From Methylocystis rosea (GTDB taxonomy: Bacteria > Pseudomonadota > Alphaproteobacteria > Rhizobiales > Beijerinckiaceae), in contig NZ_CP034086.1 of the NCBI RefSeq assembly GCF_003855495.1, positions 3,261,501-3,325,500 of the forward strand: DNA of 64,000 nt, read 5' to 3'. The notes under the pieces were generated by a model. It saw only the letters and a list, made by a program, of their open reading frames with translations. It searched no databases and was not told the DNA's origin. The position numbers were made by a program, and so were the translations under genes. Shown one piece after another: positions 47,512 to 56,573 of this stretch (its first letter is position 1; each line of letters starts with the position of its first letter).

Positions 47512-48611
47512 TGCGAATATTGGTTGCGACGGACGCCTGGCGTCCGCAGGTCAATGGCGTCGTCCGATCGCTGGAGACCATGGCGCAGTCGGCGCGCGCG
47601 CTGGGCGCCGAGATCGACTTTTTGACCCCGCGCGACTTCAATTCGCTGCCCATGCCGACCTATCCGGAGATCGCGCTGGCGCTCGCTTCGCCGCGCGCCG
47701 TTCGCCGGCGGCTCGAAAATGGTTATGACCACGTCCATATTGCGACGGAAGGGCCGATCGGCCTTGTGACCCGCGCCGTCCTCTTGCGGGCGCGCCGCTC
47801 TTTCACCACGAGCTTCCACACGCGCTTCCCCGAATATATCCAGGCGCGTTTTGGGCTTCCCGTCGGGGTCGCTTATGCGGCGTTGCGCCGCTTCCATAAC
47901 GCCGGCGCCGGCGTGATGGTGTCGACGCCAAGCCTGTCGCGCGAATTGTCGGAGCGGGGATTTCGGCGGGTCCTGCGCTGGTCGCGCGGCGTGGACCACG
48001 CGTTGTTTACCCCCGATGCGGCGACGCCGCTTCCCTATGAGCGGCCGATTTTCCTTTACGCCGGGCGCCTCGCCGTCGAGAAAAACATCGAGGCGTTTTT
48101 GTCGCTCGATCTGCCGGGCACGAAGCTTGTCGCCGGCGACGGACCGGCGCGCGCGGGGCTCGAAGCCAAATTTCCGCAGGCGAAATTCCTCGGCGTCAAA
48201 ACGAGCGCCGAACTTGCGGCGCTCTACGCGGCATCTGACGTCTTTGTTTTTCCGAGCCGCACCGACACGTTCGGCATCGTGCTGCTCGAAGCCATGGCCT
48301 GCGGCCTGCCGGTCGCAGCCTATCCGGTCACGGGACCGCTCGACGTCATCGGGGCGAGCGGCGCGGGCGCGCTGAACGAGGATCTAGGGACGGCCGCGCT
48401 GGCGGCGCTCGACATCAGCAGGGAGGCGGCGCGCGCGCATGCGCTGACCTTCACCTGGGAGAATTGCGCGCGACAGTTCCTCGACAATATCGCTTATGCG
48501 CGCGGCGCGGCCGCGCTCGGCGGCGTCGGCCTTGAGGCGTTGCGCGAAACGAGCCAGGCGTCCGCCGAGGACCGTCGATCGGTGAAAAAGCGGCAGCCCG
48601 TCCAACCCTGA
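47511..48611 (+). CDS. Family 4 (GT-B) glycosyltransferase
   Basis: 366 residues from the ATG at 47511, coupled to the preceding phosphatase. The N-terminal RILVATDAWRPQVNGVVRSL E is typical of GT4 enzymes of the MgtA/SqdX type that glycosylate membrane lipids. The C-terminal donor-binding domain has YAGRLAVEKNIEAFLSLDL, the FVFPSRTDTFGIVLLEAMAC E-x7-E region and GLPVAAYPVTGPLD. It probably transfers a sugar to a lipid acceptor at the inner leaflet; the donor is unknown. Pairing with a COG2908 phosphatase is a recurring arrangement in alphaproteobacteria. Confidence 0.88.
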   Translation: MRILVATDAWRPQVNGVVRSLETMAQSARALGAEIDFLTPRDFNSLPMPTYPEIALALASPRAVRRRLENGYDHVHIATEGPIGLVTRAVLLRARRSFTTSFHTRFPEYIQARFGLPVGVAYAALRRFHNAGAGVMVSTPSLSRELSERGFRRVLRWSRGVDHALFTPDAATPLPYERPIFLYAGRLAVEKNIEAFLSLDLPGTKLVAGDGPARAGLEAKFPQAKFLGVKTSAELAALYAASDVFVFPSRTDTFGIVLLEAMACGLPVAAYPVTGPLDVIGASGAGALNEDLGTAALAALDISREAARAHALTFTWENCARQFLDNIAYARGAAALGGVGLEALRETSQASAEDRRSVKKRQPVQP

Positions 48612-48710
48612 CCCTCGTCATTTTTGCGCTTGCAACTCGCTGCTGGAGACAAGAGAGCGAAGCCGCTATGGTCGCGCCGCCGCAATCCCGCGCGGCGCCG
48701 GAGCGTCTTC

Positions 48711-49493
48711 TTGAGCCTTTCGCCTGAAGAAATCGAACGCTACGCGAGGCATCTCGTGCTGCGCGACATCGGCGGGCCGGGGCAGAGCAAGCTCAAGGAT
48801 GCGCGTGTTCTCGTCGTCGGCGCTGGCGGCCTCGGCGCGCCGCTGCTGCAATATCTCGCCGCGGCCGGCGTCGGCGCGCTCGGCGTCGTCGACGACGACG
48901 CGGTTTCGCTGTCCAACTTGCAGCGCCAGGTGATCCACGCGACGCAGGACGTCGGCCGGCCCAAGGTCGAAAGCGCGCGGGACGCTATCGCGCGCCTCAA
49001 TCCGCATGTCCTCGTCGAGCCGCATGCGCTGCGACTCGATGAGATGAACGCCCGGACGCTGATCGGGCGCTACGATGTCGTGGCCGACGGTTCGGACAAT
49101 TTCGCGACGCGCTATCTCGTCTCGGACGCCTGCTATTACGAAAGAAAGCCGCTCGTGACGGCCGCGCTCGGCGGCTTCGACGCGTCGCTGACGACGCTGC
49201 GGCCCTTCGACCGCGGTCCCGACGGCGGCCCTAACCCGACCTATCGCTGCCTCTTTCCGGGCCCCCCGCAGGCGGGGGAAATCCCCACCTGCGAAGAAGC
49301 CGGCGTTCTCGGCGCGCTGGCCGGAATCGTCGGCGCCATGATGGCGCTCGAAGTCGTTCGCGAGATCGTCGGCTTCGGCGAGGGGCTGGTCGGCCGTCTG
49401 CTGCTCATCGACGCGCGCGGCATGCGTTTCGAGACCATCCGCTACGCTTTTGACCCGGAAAATCCGCTGAGCGGCGCTAAAGCGCCGCGATGA
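48711..49493 (+). CDS. moeB: ThiF/MoeB-family adenylyltransferase
   Basis: 260 residues if started at TTG 48711 (MSLSPEEIERYARHLVLRDI GG, the normal MoeB beginning); a TTG at 48624 would add unrelated residues. It activates the C-terminal glycine of a sulfur-carrier protein (MoaD or ThiS) by adenylation. The ATP-binding loop is VLVVGAGGLGAPLLQYLAAA GVG. The substrate Asp region is VVDDDAVSLSNLQRQVIH, followed by DVVADGSDNFATRYLVSDAC and EAGVLGALAGIVGAMMALEV. There is no C-terminal rhodanese domain. The expected CxxC zinc pairs are not evident. MoeB versus ThiF cannot be decided without a tree. Its 3' end overlaps the convergent ridA by 17 bp. Confidence 0.85.
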   Translation: MSLSPEEIERYARHLVLRDIGGPGQSKLKDARVLVVGAGGLGAPLLQYLAAAGVGALGVVDDDAVSLSNLQRQVIHATQDVGRPKVESARDAIARLNPHVLVEPHALRLDEMNARTLIGRYDVVADGSDNFATRYLVSDACYYERKPLVTAALGGFDASLTTLRPFDRGPDGGPNPTYRCLFPGPPQAGEIPTCEEAGVLGALAGIVGAMMALEVVREIVGFGEGLVGRLLLIDARGMRFETIRYAFDPENPLSGAKAPR

Positions 49494-49830
49494 TGGCGAT
49501 CTCAACCTTGTAGGCCGGCGCCACGAGCTTCGCTTCGACGGTGGCGCGCGCAGGCGGATTGGCCTTGTCGACCCATTCGTCCCAAACGTCGTTCATCTCC
49601 GCAAAGGTCGCGATGTCGGCAAGGTAAATCGTCGCCGACAGGATATTGGCCTTGGCGCTGCCGGCTTCGGCGAGGAGCGCGTCGATCTGCGCGAGGATTT
49701 CGCGAGTCTGATCGGCGACTGATCCGCCCTTGGTCTTGTCGGCCACCTGGCCGGCCGTGTAGACGGCGTTGCCGCGAATGACGGCCTGGCTCATACGCGG
49801 CCCCGCGCCGATCCTTTTTATGTTGCTCAT
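49477..49830 (-). CDS. ridA: RidA/YjgF-family enamine/imine deaminase
   Basis: 117 residues, ATG complementary to 49828-49830. It hydrolyses reactive enamine or imine intermediates, such as 2-aminoacrylate. Family signatures are AVIRGNAVYTAGQVADKTKG, TREILAQIDALLAEAGSAKA NI and the substrate-binding Arg in PPARATVEAKLVAPAYKVEI. It is slightly shorter than typical RidA. The family contains several subgroups, so the exact substrate is open. The gene stands alone, convergent with the moeB-like gene. Confidence 0.9.
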   Translation of the reverse strand: MSNIKRIGAGPRMSQAVIRGNAVYTAGQVADKTKGGSVADQTREILAQIDALLAEAGSAKANILSATIYLADIATFAEMNDVWDEWVDKANPPARATVEAKLVAPAYKVEIAIIAAL

Positions 49831-49974
49831 CTCGCCTCCATGCGTGCCGCGCCGGTCTAGGCGAAGCGCGTGTCGCGGGCAAGCGGTTTAGATCAGGGTC
49901 ATTCGGTTCGTTGCATGTCCGCGCAGAAACCGCTCTGTAATCGGTTCGTTGCGGAAAAAAGCTCGAAGCGCGAG

Positions 49975-50727
49975 TTAGGAGAAGAATTTGCCGCGCAAGA
50001 ACCGCTCGCCAATGAGACCGAGCGTCAGGCTGATGCCGCCGACCCACAGAACCATGGACTTGTTGATGAGCTCGATATCGTAGCTTGTATAATAAGCCGA
50101 GCGCAGCCATTCAACCAGATGCAGTAGAGGGTTATATGCCATGTATTCCCGAACGCTTGCTGGCATCGCAGTCGGCGGCAGAAAGACGCCCGAGATCATG
50201 TAAAGGCCAATCATGACGAGGATGAAGAAAAGCAGAAAAAAATTCCCAACGAGCGCGCACATGACGACGTTGAAAAATCCTAGACCGATGCCGAGAAACA
50301 CGGCGGCGCCAATCGCTTTGGCGGTGTCTACAGGCAAGATGTCAATATCGAACAAGCTGACGACAAACACGAATAGCGCAAGCACGATGAGAGCGTTGAG
50401 CGTTTCCAGGATGCAACGACTGAAAATGAGATGGAGCGGCTGGATGACTGGGATGTTCAACAATTGGCGATTCTGCGGAATGGCCATCGCCAACAGACGT
50501 GCAGGATAAAGACATAATATATAAGGCACGACGCCAGTTCCGACGAACGTCGCTGGGCTGTCGCCAACAGGGGCGATGCTGGTCTTCAGCAGGTGAGCAG
50601 ACATGATAACGCCAATATGCGAAAGCGGCCAGGCGATTGCGATCAAATAGCCGATATGACTGTATCCATAGCGTGAGCGCATGTCCTGGATCAGAACAGC
50701 GCCAATGATGCGGCGAAACTCCGCGAG
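49975..50727 (-). pseudogene. ABC-2 polysaccharide-export permease, 5'-truncated copy
   Basis: Paralogue of 4526-5332, closely similar from LIQDMRSRYGYSHIGYLIAI to the end ERFLRGKFFS. On its 5' side an in-frame TAG (50728-50730) precedes the codons for AEFRRIIGAVLIQDM, so the first about 17 residues and their start are missing. An internal ATG at 50680-50682 could give a 235-residue protein lacking the N-terminal amphipathic helix, probably without function. It lies downstream of cysNC in the same direction, mirroring the left copy. Confidence 0.85.
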
Positions 50728-50871
50728 CTAGCCGCCGACCCTCGTATAGTAACCCCGTCCGAGCGATTCAAAGGCTAGGCTCAACTTTTTACTCCAACGT
50801 GCGCACGAATTACGAAATCGCAGAGGAGCGAGGCGGAATGATGAAGCCGATGCTGAGCTGCGCCGCACTGA

Positions 50872-52773
50872 CTAGACCCCCAACATCCCGTTCGCCTCAA
50901 GATAAGCGACGATCTGATCGGCGATGGCTTCGGCCGAGCGCTCGGCTGAACTCAGCTGCAGTTCGGGAAACTCAGGCGCTTCATAGGGCTGATCGACGCC
51001 GGTAAAATTCTTGATCTCGCCGGCGAGCGCGCGCTTATACAATCCCTTGGGATCACGCTCCTTGCACACATCGAGAGGCGCGTCGATGAAGATCTCGATG
51101 AATTCCTGTTCGCCGACCAGCGTTCGCACCATCCGCCGCTCAGCGCGGAAGGGGGAAATGAAGGCGCAAAGCACGATCAAGCCCGCGTCGACCATCAGTT
51201 TCGCGACTTCTCCGACACGACGGATGTTTTCGACGCGGTCGGCTTCGGTAAAGCCGAGGTCCTTGTTGAGGCCGTGCCGCACATTGTCGCCGTCGAGCAT
51301 CAGCGTATGGGCGTGACGTTCGACAAGCTTTGATTCGACGAGATTGGCGATCGTCGATTTTCCCGCGCCGGAAAGTCCCGTAAACCAAAGGACCGCGGGC
51401 GTCTGATGTTTGAGACGCGCGCGCGTCGCCTTGGAGACGGATTGCTCCTGAAGATGAATGTTTGTCGCGCGTCGCAGAGGGAAGGCGATGATTCCTGCGG
51501 CTGCGGTCGCATTGCTGAAGCGGTCGATCAGGATAAAGGCGCCCGTCGTGCGGTTTTCATCGTAAGAGTCAAAGGCGACGGGGGCGGCGGTCGCGACGTT
51601 GCAAAAGCCGATCTCATTGAGGCTCAGCGTTTTGGCGGCGCTCTTTGCGCCAGTATCAACGTCGAGTTTGTGCTTGATGTCTGTCACGCTCGCGGCAAGA
51701 GACCGGCCGTTGATCTTCATCAAATATGAACGGCCAGGCAGAAGGCTGTCGTCGCTCATCCAAATGAGATGCGCGGCGAATTGGTCGGCGACGTTCGGGC
51801 GCGTGGTCGGATGGCAGAGAACGTCGCCGCGAGACGCGTCGATTTCGTCGGCGAAGGTCACCATGACCGAGTCCGGCGCAGCGGCGCTGAACAGGTCCCC
51901 GCCCATGGCGACGATACGCGCGATTGTGGTTTTCCGTCCGGAGGCGGCCGCCACGATTTCATCGCCGACCTGGAGGCGCCCGGAAGCGATGGCGCCGGCG
52001 AAGCCGCGGAAGGCGTCGCTTCGGCGATTGACCCATTGCACCGGCAGCCGCAGCGGCGCTTCGCCGCCATCAGTCTCGACGTCGGCGTTTTCGAGATAGG
52101 TCAAGAGACTGGGGCCGTCACGCCAGGGCATATTCGCCGAGTCGGCGACGACATTGTCCCCGTGGCGGGCGGAGATGGGGATTGCTTCGACGGAGCGAAA
52201 GGCGAGCGATGCGGCGACGCTTTCAAATTCGCCGACAATTCTTTCAAACACGGCTTCGTCGTAATCGACAAGATCCATTTTGTTGACGGCCAGCACGATG
52301 TGCCGAACGCCAAGGAGAGAGGCGATCGTCGCATGTCGCCGCGTCTGAGTCAGCAGACCCTTGCGCGCGTCGACGAGCAGTATGGCTATCTCGGCGTGTG
52401 ACGCTCCCGTCGCCATGTTGCGCGTATATTGCTCATGACCGGGCGCGTCGGCCAAAATGAACGAACGCGCCGGGGTGGAGAAATAGCGGTAAGCGACATC
52501 GATCGTGATGCCTTGCTCGCGTTCGGCCTCAAGTCCGTCGACAAGCAAAGCGAAATCGATCTCCTCGCCCAAAGTGCCGTGCCGCAGCGAGTCGCTGCGC
52601 AGAGCGGCAAGTTGATCATCGAAGATCAGCTGACGTTCATAGAGAAGGCGCCCGACGAGCGTCGACTTGCCGTCGTCGACCGATCCGCAGGTCAAGACCC
52701 GCAAAGTGGGCCGCGTCCGGCTTGGCTGGGCTTTTGCGAGGATTTCCGCATCGGCGATAAAGGGGGCGGTCAT
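50872..52773 (-). CDS. cysNC: Bifunctional sulfate adenylyltransferase subunit 1 / APS kinase
   Basis: 633 residues. The N-terminal CysN GTPase has GSVDDGKST (residues 30-38), [17 protein letters not shown] and [16 protein letters not shown], and drives APS synthesis with CysD. The EF-Tu-like beta-barrels follow to about residue 430. The C-terminal CysC/NodQ-type APS kinase has its P-loop [11 protein letters not shown] near residues 465-475, plus [34 protein letters not shown] and [20 protein letters not shown]. It therefore makes PAPS, the donor for sulfotransferases. The start overlaps the cysD stop (TGATG at 52771-52775). This is the only intact cysN and cysC in the window. Regulation is not evident. 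Confidence 0.96.
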   Translation of the reverse strand: MTAPFIADAEILAKAQPSRTRPTLRVLTCGSVDDGKSTLVGRLLYERQLIFDDQLAALRSDSLRHGTLGEEIDFALLVDGLEAEREQGITIDVAYRYFSTPARSFILADAPGHEQYTRNMATGASHAEIAILLVDARKGLLTQTRRHATIASLLGVRHIVLAVNKMDLVDYDEAVFERIVGEFESVAASLAFRSVEAIPISARHGDNVVADSANMPWRDGPSLLTYLENADVETDGGEAPLRLPVQWVNRRSDAFRGFAGAIASGRLQVGDEIVAAASGRKTTIARIVAMGGDLFSAAAPDSVMVTFADEIDASRGDVLCHPTTRPNVADQFAAHLIWMSDDSLLPGRSYLMKINGRSLAASVTDIKHKLDVDTGAKSAAKTLSLNEIGFCNVATAAPVAFDSYDENRTTGAFILIDRFSNATAAAGIIAFPLRRATNIHLQEQSVSKATRARLKHQTPAVLWFTGLSGAGKSTIANLVESKLVERHAHTLMLDGDNVRHGLNKDLGFTEADRVENIRRVGEVAKLMVDAGLIVLCAFISPFRAERRMVRTLVGEQEFIEIFIDAPLDVCKERDPKGLYKRALAGEIKNFTGVDQPYEAPEFPELQLSSAERSAEAIADQIVAYLEANGMLGV

Positions 52774-53733
52774 CAGAAATAGCCCTCGCGCTTCTTTCGC
52801 TCCATCGACGCAGACTCGTCGAAATCGATCAGCCTGCCTTGACGTTCAGAGGTCGAGGCCTGTCGCATTTCCGCGATGATCGCCTCAAGCGTGTCCGCCT
52901 CGGATTCGATCGCTCCCGTCAGCGGGTAGCAACCCAGCGTTCGAAAGCGCACGCGCCGCGATTCGACGACCTCTTCTGGCGCCAGCGGAAACCGCTCATC
53001 GTCGACCATGATGTAAGCGCCGTTGCGGCGAACGACCGGCCGTTCCTTTGCGAGATAAAGAGGCACGACCGGGATGTTCTCCGCGGCGATGTAATCCCAG
53101 ACGTCGGTCTCGGTCCAATTCGACAGCGGAAAGATCCGCATGGTCTCGCCGGCTCCCAGACGAGCGTTGAAAATCCGCCAAAGTTCGGGGCGCTGAGTCT
53201 TAGGATCCCATCCGTGCGAAGCGGTTCGAAGCGAGAAGATGCGCTCCTTCGCCCGACTTTTTTCCTCGTCGCGGCGCGCGCCGCCGAAGGCCGCGTCGAA
53301 TCCGCCGTCGTTCAGCGCCTGTCTGAGCGCCTCGGTTTTCATCGCTTGCGTGTATGCGGATGAGGAGCAGGTGAAAGGCGAGACGCCGCGCTTTCGTCCG
53401 TCTTCATTCGTATGAACGATTAATTCCATTTCGACGCGCGCCGCGGTTTGGTCGCGGAACGTGATCATTTCGCGAAACTTCCACGTCGTGTCGACATGCA
53501 ACAGCGGGAAGGGCGGCTTGGCTGGATAGAAGGCCTTGAGCGCGAGATGCAACATCACGCTCGAATCCTTGCCGATGGAATAGAGCATCACCGGACGCCG
53601 GAACTCGGCCACCGCTTCTCGCAAAATGAAAACCGCTTCGGCTTCGAGCCGGCGAAGATGGGGCGTGAGGGGCATTCTTCCTCAAAATTAGCAATGATCT
53701 CATCATGTTGGTCGTCAAAGGAGTCGAAAATAT
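51835..53733 (-). repeat. Right copy of the 1.9-kb inverted duplication
   Basis: Reverse complement of 2510-4409, covering the cysD leader, cysD and the first half of cysNC. Homology begins near 53733 (complement of GAGTCGAAAATATGA) and on the cysN side it continues into intact cysNC sequence after 51835, whereas the left copy diverges. Confidence 0.9.
52773..53675 (-). CDS. cysD: Sulfate adenylyltransferase subunit 2 (right copy)
   Basis: 300 residues. It differs from the left CysD at only a few positions (for example TFRDQ for AFRDQ, NEDGRK for NEEGRK, RIFSLRT for RVFSHRT, NARLGA for NTRLGA). The PP-loop [10 protein letters not shown] and the C-terminal tail ending GYF are conserved. The start ATG is preceded by the same GAGGAA as the left copy. 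It forms a coupled pair with intact cysNC and is presumably the functional copy. Together they supply APS and PAPS for either assimilation or sulfation; the absence of cysH, cysI and cysG nearby favours sulfation but does not prove it. Confidence 0.96.
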   Translation of the reverse strand: MPLTPHLRRLEAEAVFILREAVAEFRRPVMLYSIGKDSSVMLHLALKAFYPAKPPFPLLHVDTTWKFREMITFRDQTAARVEMELIVHTNEDGRKRGVSPFTCSSSAYTQAMKTEALRQALNDGGFDAAFGGARRDEEKSRAKERIFSLRTASHGWDPKTQRPELWRIFNARLGAGETMRIFPLSNWTETDVWDYIAAENIPVVPLYLAKERPVVRRNGAYIMVDDERFPLAPEEVVESRRVRFRTLGCYPLTGAIESEADTLEAIIAEMRQASTSERQGRLIDFDESASMERKKREGYF

Positions 53734-54128
53734 GATAGACTGGCTGGGCAGAAGGCTTGCCTGAGCGGCCTCACGCGTTCCCGAGGCGCGCCAACTCTGC
53801 GCTTGTCAGCGAGCAGCTCGCGTCGTTCTTGGCATAGCGCTCGAATCCTCATAGGGTTGAGCGATTGGGTGGGGTCCCGCGTTCGAGCCGGGGTGGCGGC
53901 TGCCATGTCCTCGGCCCGGCAATGTGGCGGGCCGCTTCCGTCATGATCCGGTCGCCGCGGATGGTTCAAGGCAAGCCGGCGCAGCCGTGTCGTACGCTTC
54001 AGCCTACTGATTGGCGAGCGCGCGCTTCCCCAACAGGGGTGGCGGGAGCTTTGTTCGGCTCCGGCCTGATGACGGCGACCAACCCGCCCGATCGAGGCTG
54101 ACGGGCGCTCACGCGCCCGTCCAGACGC
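53734..54128. other. 395-bp intergenic region with a hairpin
   Basis: No gene is recognised. A GACGGGCG / CGCCCGTC inverted repeat near 54101-54122 lies just beyond the stop of the HdeD-like gene and could end its transcript, though there is no T-tract. Confidence 0.4.
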
Positions 54129-54707
54129 TTAAAGCAGAGCGCCTTCCGAGATCGCCCGAAGGCCAAAGCCGAGAGCGATGATTCCCCATCCTTTGAACAG
54201 CAAATCGATGCCCAGGAAGGTGCCGATCGCCCACAGCCCGGTGAACGGCCATCCGGTCACCAACAGCGCGCCCAGTAGCAGCGCGACGCCGCCTTGCAGG
54301 AGATACATCCACAGACCGTCGATCTGGGAGGTCAGAGCAAAACCGATGACGAGTATGCCTTCGGCAATGAAATAGAAGGCGATGAGGAGCGTGATCGCTT
54401 CCGCGCTGATCGCCGGGCGCGTCAGCAGCATGATTCCGACGATCGCCAGAAGAACCGCCCAGATGACGTGGACGAAGAAATCTGTCCACAGGCCCGCGGC
54501 CGAAAAGGCGAAGATGAGAACCGACACCGCGCTGACGATAAGCAGCGCGCCAAGAAAGCCGACCGCGATGAACGTCGCCATTCTGGCTCGGATGATTGCG
54601 AGGATTCCAAGCGCCCCGACCAATATTCCAAGGGCTATGACCCAGCCCCAGTGAACGGCGAGAACATCGGGGGCGCCTGAAACGAAAGAGTCAAACTGTC
54701 GCTGCAT
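54129..54707 (-). CDS. HdeD/DUF308-family membrane protein
   Basis: 192 residues, ATG complementary to 54705-54707. There are six predicted membrane helices, for example VHWGWVIALGILVGALGILA, FIAVGFLGALLIVSAVSVLI F, VIWAVLLAIVGIMLLTRP and ALLLGALLVTGWPFTGLWAI G. The arrangement of three helical pairs is the DUF308 repeat of HdeD. HdeD is linked to acid resistance in E. coli, but the function in this lineage is unknown. No hdeA or hdeB is nearby. Confidence 0.88.
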   Translation of the reverse strand: MQRQFDSFVSGAPDVLAVHWGWVIALGILVGALGILAIIRARMATFIAVGFLGALLIVSAVSVLIFAFSAAGLWTDFFVHVIWAVLLAIVGIMLLTRPAISAEAITLLIAFYFIAEGILVIGFALTSQIDGLWMYLLQGGVALLLGALLVTGWPFTGLWAIGTFLGIDLLFKGWGIIALGFGLRAISEGALL

Positions 54708-54903
54708 CTAAGGCTTCCATGGTGAGATGAGGAAAGCGGGATCTTTGCCGATTAGGCGCAAATAGCAAGCCGATAATTGTGACCGAATGATTTGACCGGC
54801 AACGGCGCGCCCGTCCGCGGAAATCTCGATCAGCGTGAACTTTGGCCGACGTCGTCTCGTTCGCGATCCGCCCTCTGCCGATCCTGGGCTTCCTGACGCG
54901 ATT

Positions 54904-55896
54904 TCAACGTCGTTCGCTGTCGAGATGCGCCATCTGCGCCTGCGCGTAGCGCGCTCCGGAGACGGAAGACGCGAGATTCTCCAGGGCGGAAAGCTCCTCG
55001 CGATCGAGCGTCAACGCAAGCGCGCCGAGCGATTCGGCGAGCCTGTCGCGCCGCCGCGCGCCAATGAGCGGCACTACGTCGTCGCCGCGCGACAAAACCC
55101 AGGCGATGGCGACCTGCGCGACAGTTGCGCCCCTGGCGTCGGCGATACGCTTGATTTCCTCGACGAGCGCCAAATTCTTTCCAAGGTTTTCGCCCTGAAA
55201 GCGCGGAATGCTCGCGCGAAAATCTCCTCTTCCTGTTTGCGCGCCGGCTTGCCAGTGGCCGCTGATCAGCCCGCGCGACAGGACGCCATAGGCGGTGAGG
55301 CCGATCCCGAGCGCGCGGCACGTCGGAAGGATCGAGCTTTCGATCCCCCGCGAAACCAGCGAATATTCAATCTGCAGATCGGCGATCGGGTGAACGGCGG
55401 CCGCCCGGCGGATCGTCTCCGGGCCGACTTCCGAGAGTCCGATAAACCGCACATGGCCCGCCTTGACCATGTCGGCGATCGCGCCGACAGTCTCCTCGAC
55501 CGGCACGTTCGGATCGAGTCGCGCCGGGCGATAGATGTCGAGATAATCGACCCCAAGTCTCTTCAGACTGTAGGCGAGCGCCGTCTTCACGGCGGACGGC
55601 CGCCCATCAAAGCCGATCCAGTTCCCGTCCGGATCGCGCTGGGCGCCGAATTTGACGCTGAGGATGACGCCGTCGCGCGGGCGGCCGCGCAGCGCCTCCT
55701 CGATCAGCATCTCATTGTCGCCCATGCCGTAGAAGTCGCCGGTGTCGAACAACGTGACGCCAGCGTCCAGAGCGGCGTGAATGGTGGCGACGCCTTCCGC
55801 GCGATCCGAAGCGCCGTAAAGGTCCGACATGCCCATGCAGCCAAGTCCGATGGCTGATGCAATGGGGCCGTTCGCGCCAAGCTGGCGAGTGATCAT
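54904..55896 (-). CDS. Aldo/keto reductase
   Basis: 330 residues from the ATG at 55894-55896 with AAGAGG upstream; the frame is open further but that part is unlikely to be coding. It is an NADPH-dependent oxidoreductase of the (beta/alpha)8 type. The start is TRQLGANGPIASAIGLGCMG MSDLYG. The catalytic Asp and Tyr are in LFDTGDFYGMGDNE and the Lys in VILSVKFG. The usual catalytic His position falls in YRPARLDPNVP, which has no His, as in several AKR subfamilies that use other residues there. The C-terminal cofactor-binding segment is PLIGARRRDRLAESLGALAL. Substrate unknown. Confidence 0.9.
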   Translation of the reverse strand: MITRQLGANGPIASAIGLGCMGMSDLYGASDRAEGVATIHAALDAGVTLFDTGDFYGMGDNEMLIEEALRGRPRDGVILSVKFGAQRDPDGNWIGFDGRPSAVKTALAYSLKRLGVDYLDIYRPARLDPNVPVEETVGAIADMVKAGHVRFIGLSEVGPETIRRAAAVHPIADLQIEYSLVSRGIESSILPTCRALGIGLTAYGVLSRGLISGHWQAGAQTGRGDFRASIPRFQGENLGKNLALVEEIKRIADARGATVAQVAIAWVLSRGDDVVPLIGARRRDRLAESLGALALTLDREELSALENLASSVSGARYAQAQMAHLDSERR

Positions 55897-56573
55897 CGAG
55901 TACCTCTTAAGAATTCCATGTCGGGCGACTGCGGTTAGCGAGCGCCGAACTGCGATCCGCCAATGCTGGACTTCACAGTAGAACGAATGAAACTCAACCC
56001 ACGCCAAAAATTTTGGGACAAGCTAGGCCGCCTGATGCGTTGCGTTGCACGTGATCTGTAACGCGACAGATCAGATGGCCTCGGCGGGTTTAGGTGGGAT
56101 TGCGCGGGATTGAGTGGTCATATGGCCCGGAAAAGCGGGCGATGGCGCGTTCCGCAGGGCTTTGACAGCGGTATGCGCCGCGACAGATCAAATGGCCTAA
56201 AATCTTGCGCGGCGCAGCGCCTCGAAAATCAAAAAAGCCGGGAAAAGCGGGAGTTGCAGCTTGGCCTGGCACGCGAACTCGGAAGTCAGCGCCGATCGAG
56301 AGTGCAAGGACCAAAGCAGCGAAACGTCCAAACATCTAGGGAGAGCGCCCTGTCTGGAATAGTCTAGCGTATTTGTAAACTAGGAACTGGAAAGGGGCTT
56401 TGAACAGCAGCCGTGGGTCGATTTGAATTCCGCAAAGCGCCATTACCGGACATCGCTTTAGATCCCGGATTTGGTCTTATGCAACTAAGCGCGCGCTCCG
56501 CCACCACATGCCTTCGGTGCAACCGCCCGTGCTGTATAGTGGCCGCTTCACGGCAAAGCACGGGAGGGCGACA
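55897..56573. other. 677-bp intergenic region with a short direct repeat
   Basis: No gene found. GCGACAGATCAGATGGCCT at 56063-56081 recurs with one change at 56180-56198, 117 bp apart. The stretch ends with a GGGAGGG ribosome-binding site for the next gene. Confidence 0.4.

Noticed and set aside
48666..49505. Minus-strand open frame of 279 codons
   Set aside because: Antisense to the moeB-like gene; composition artefact.
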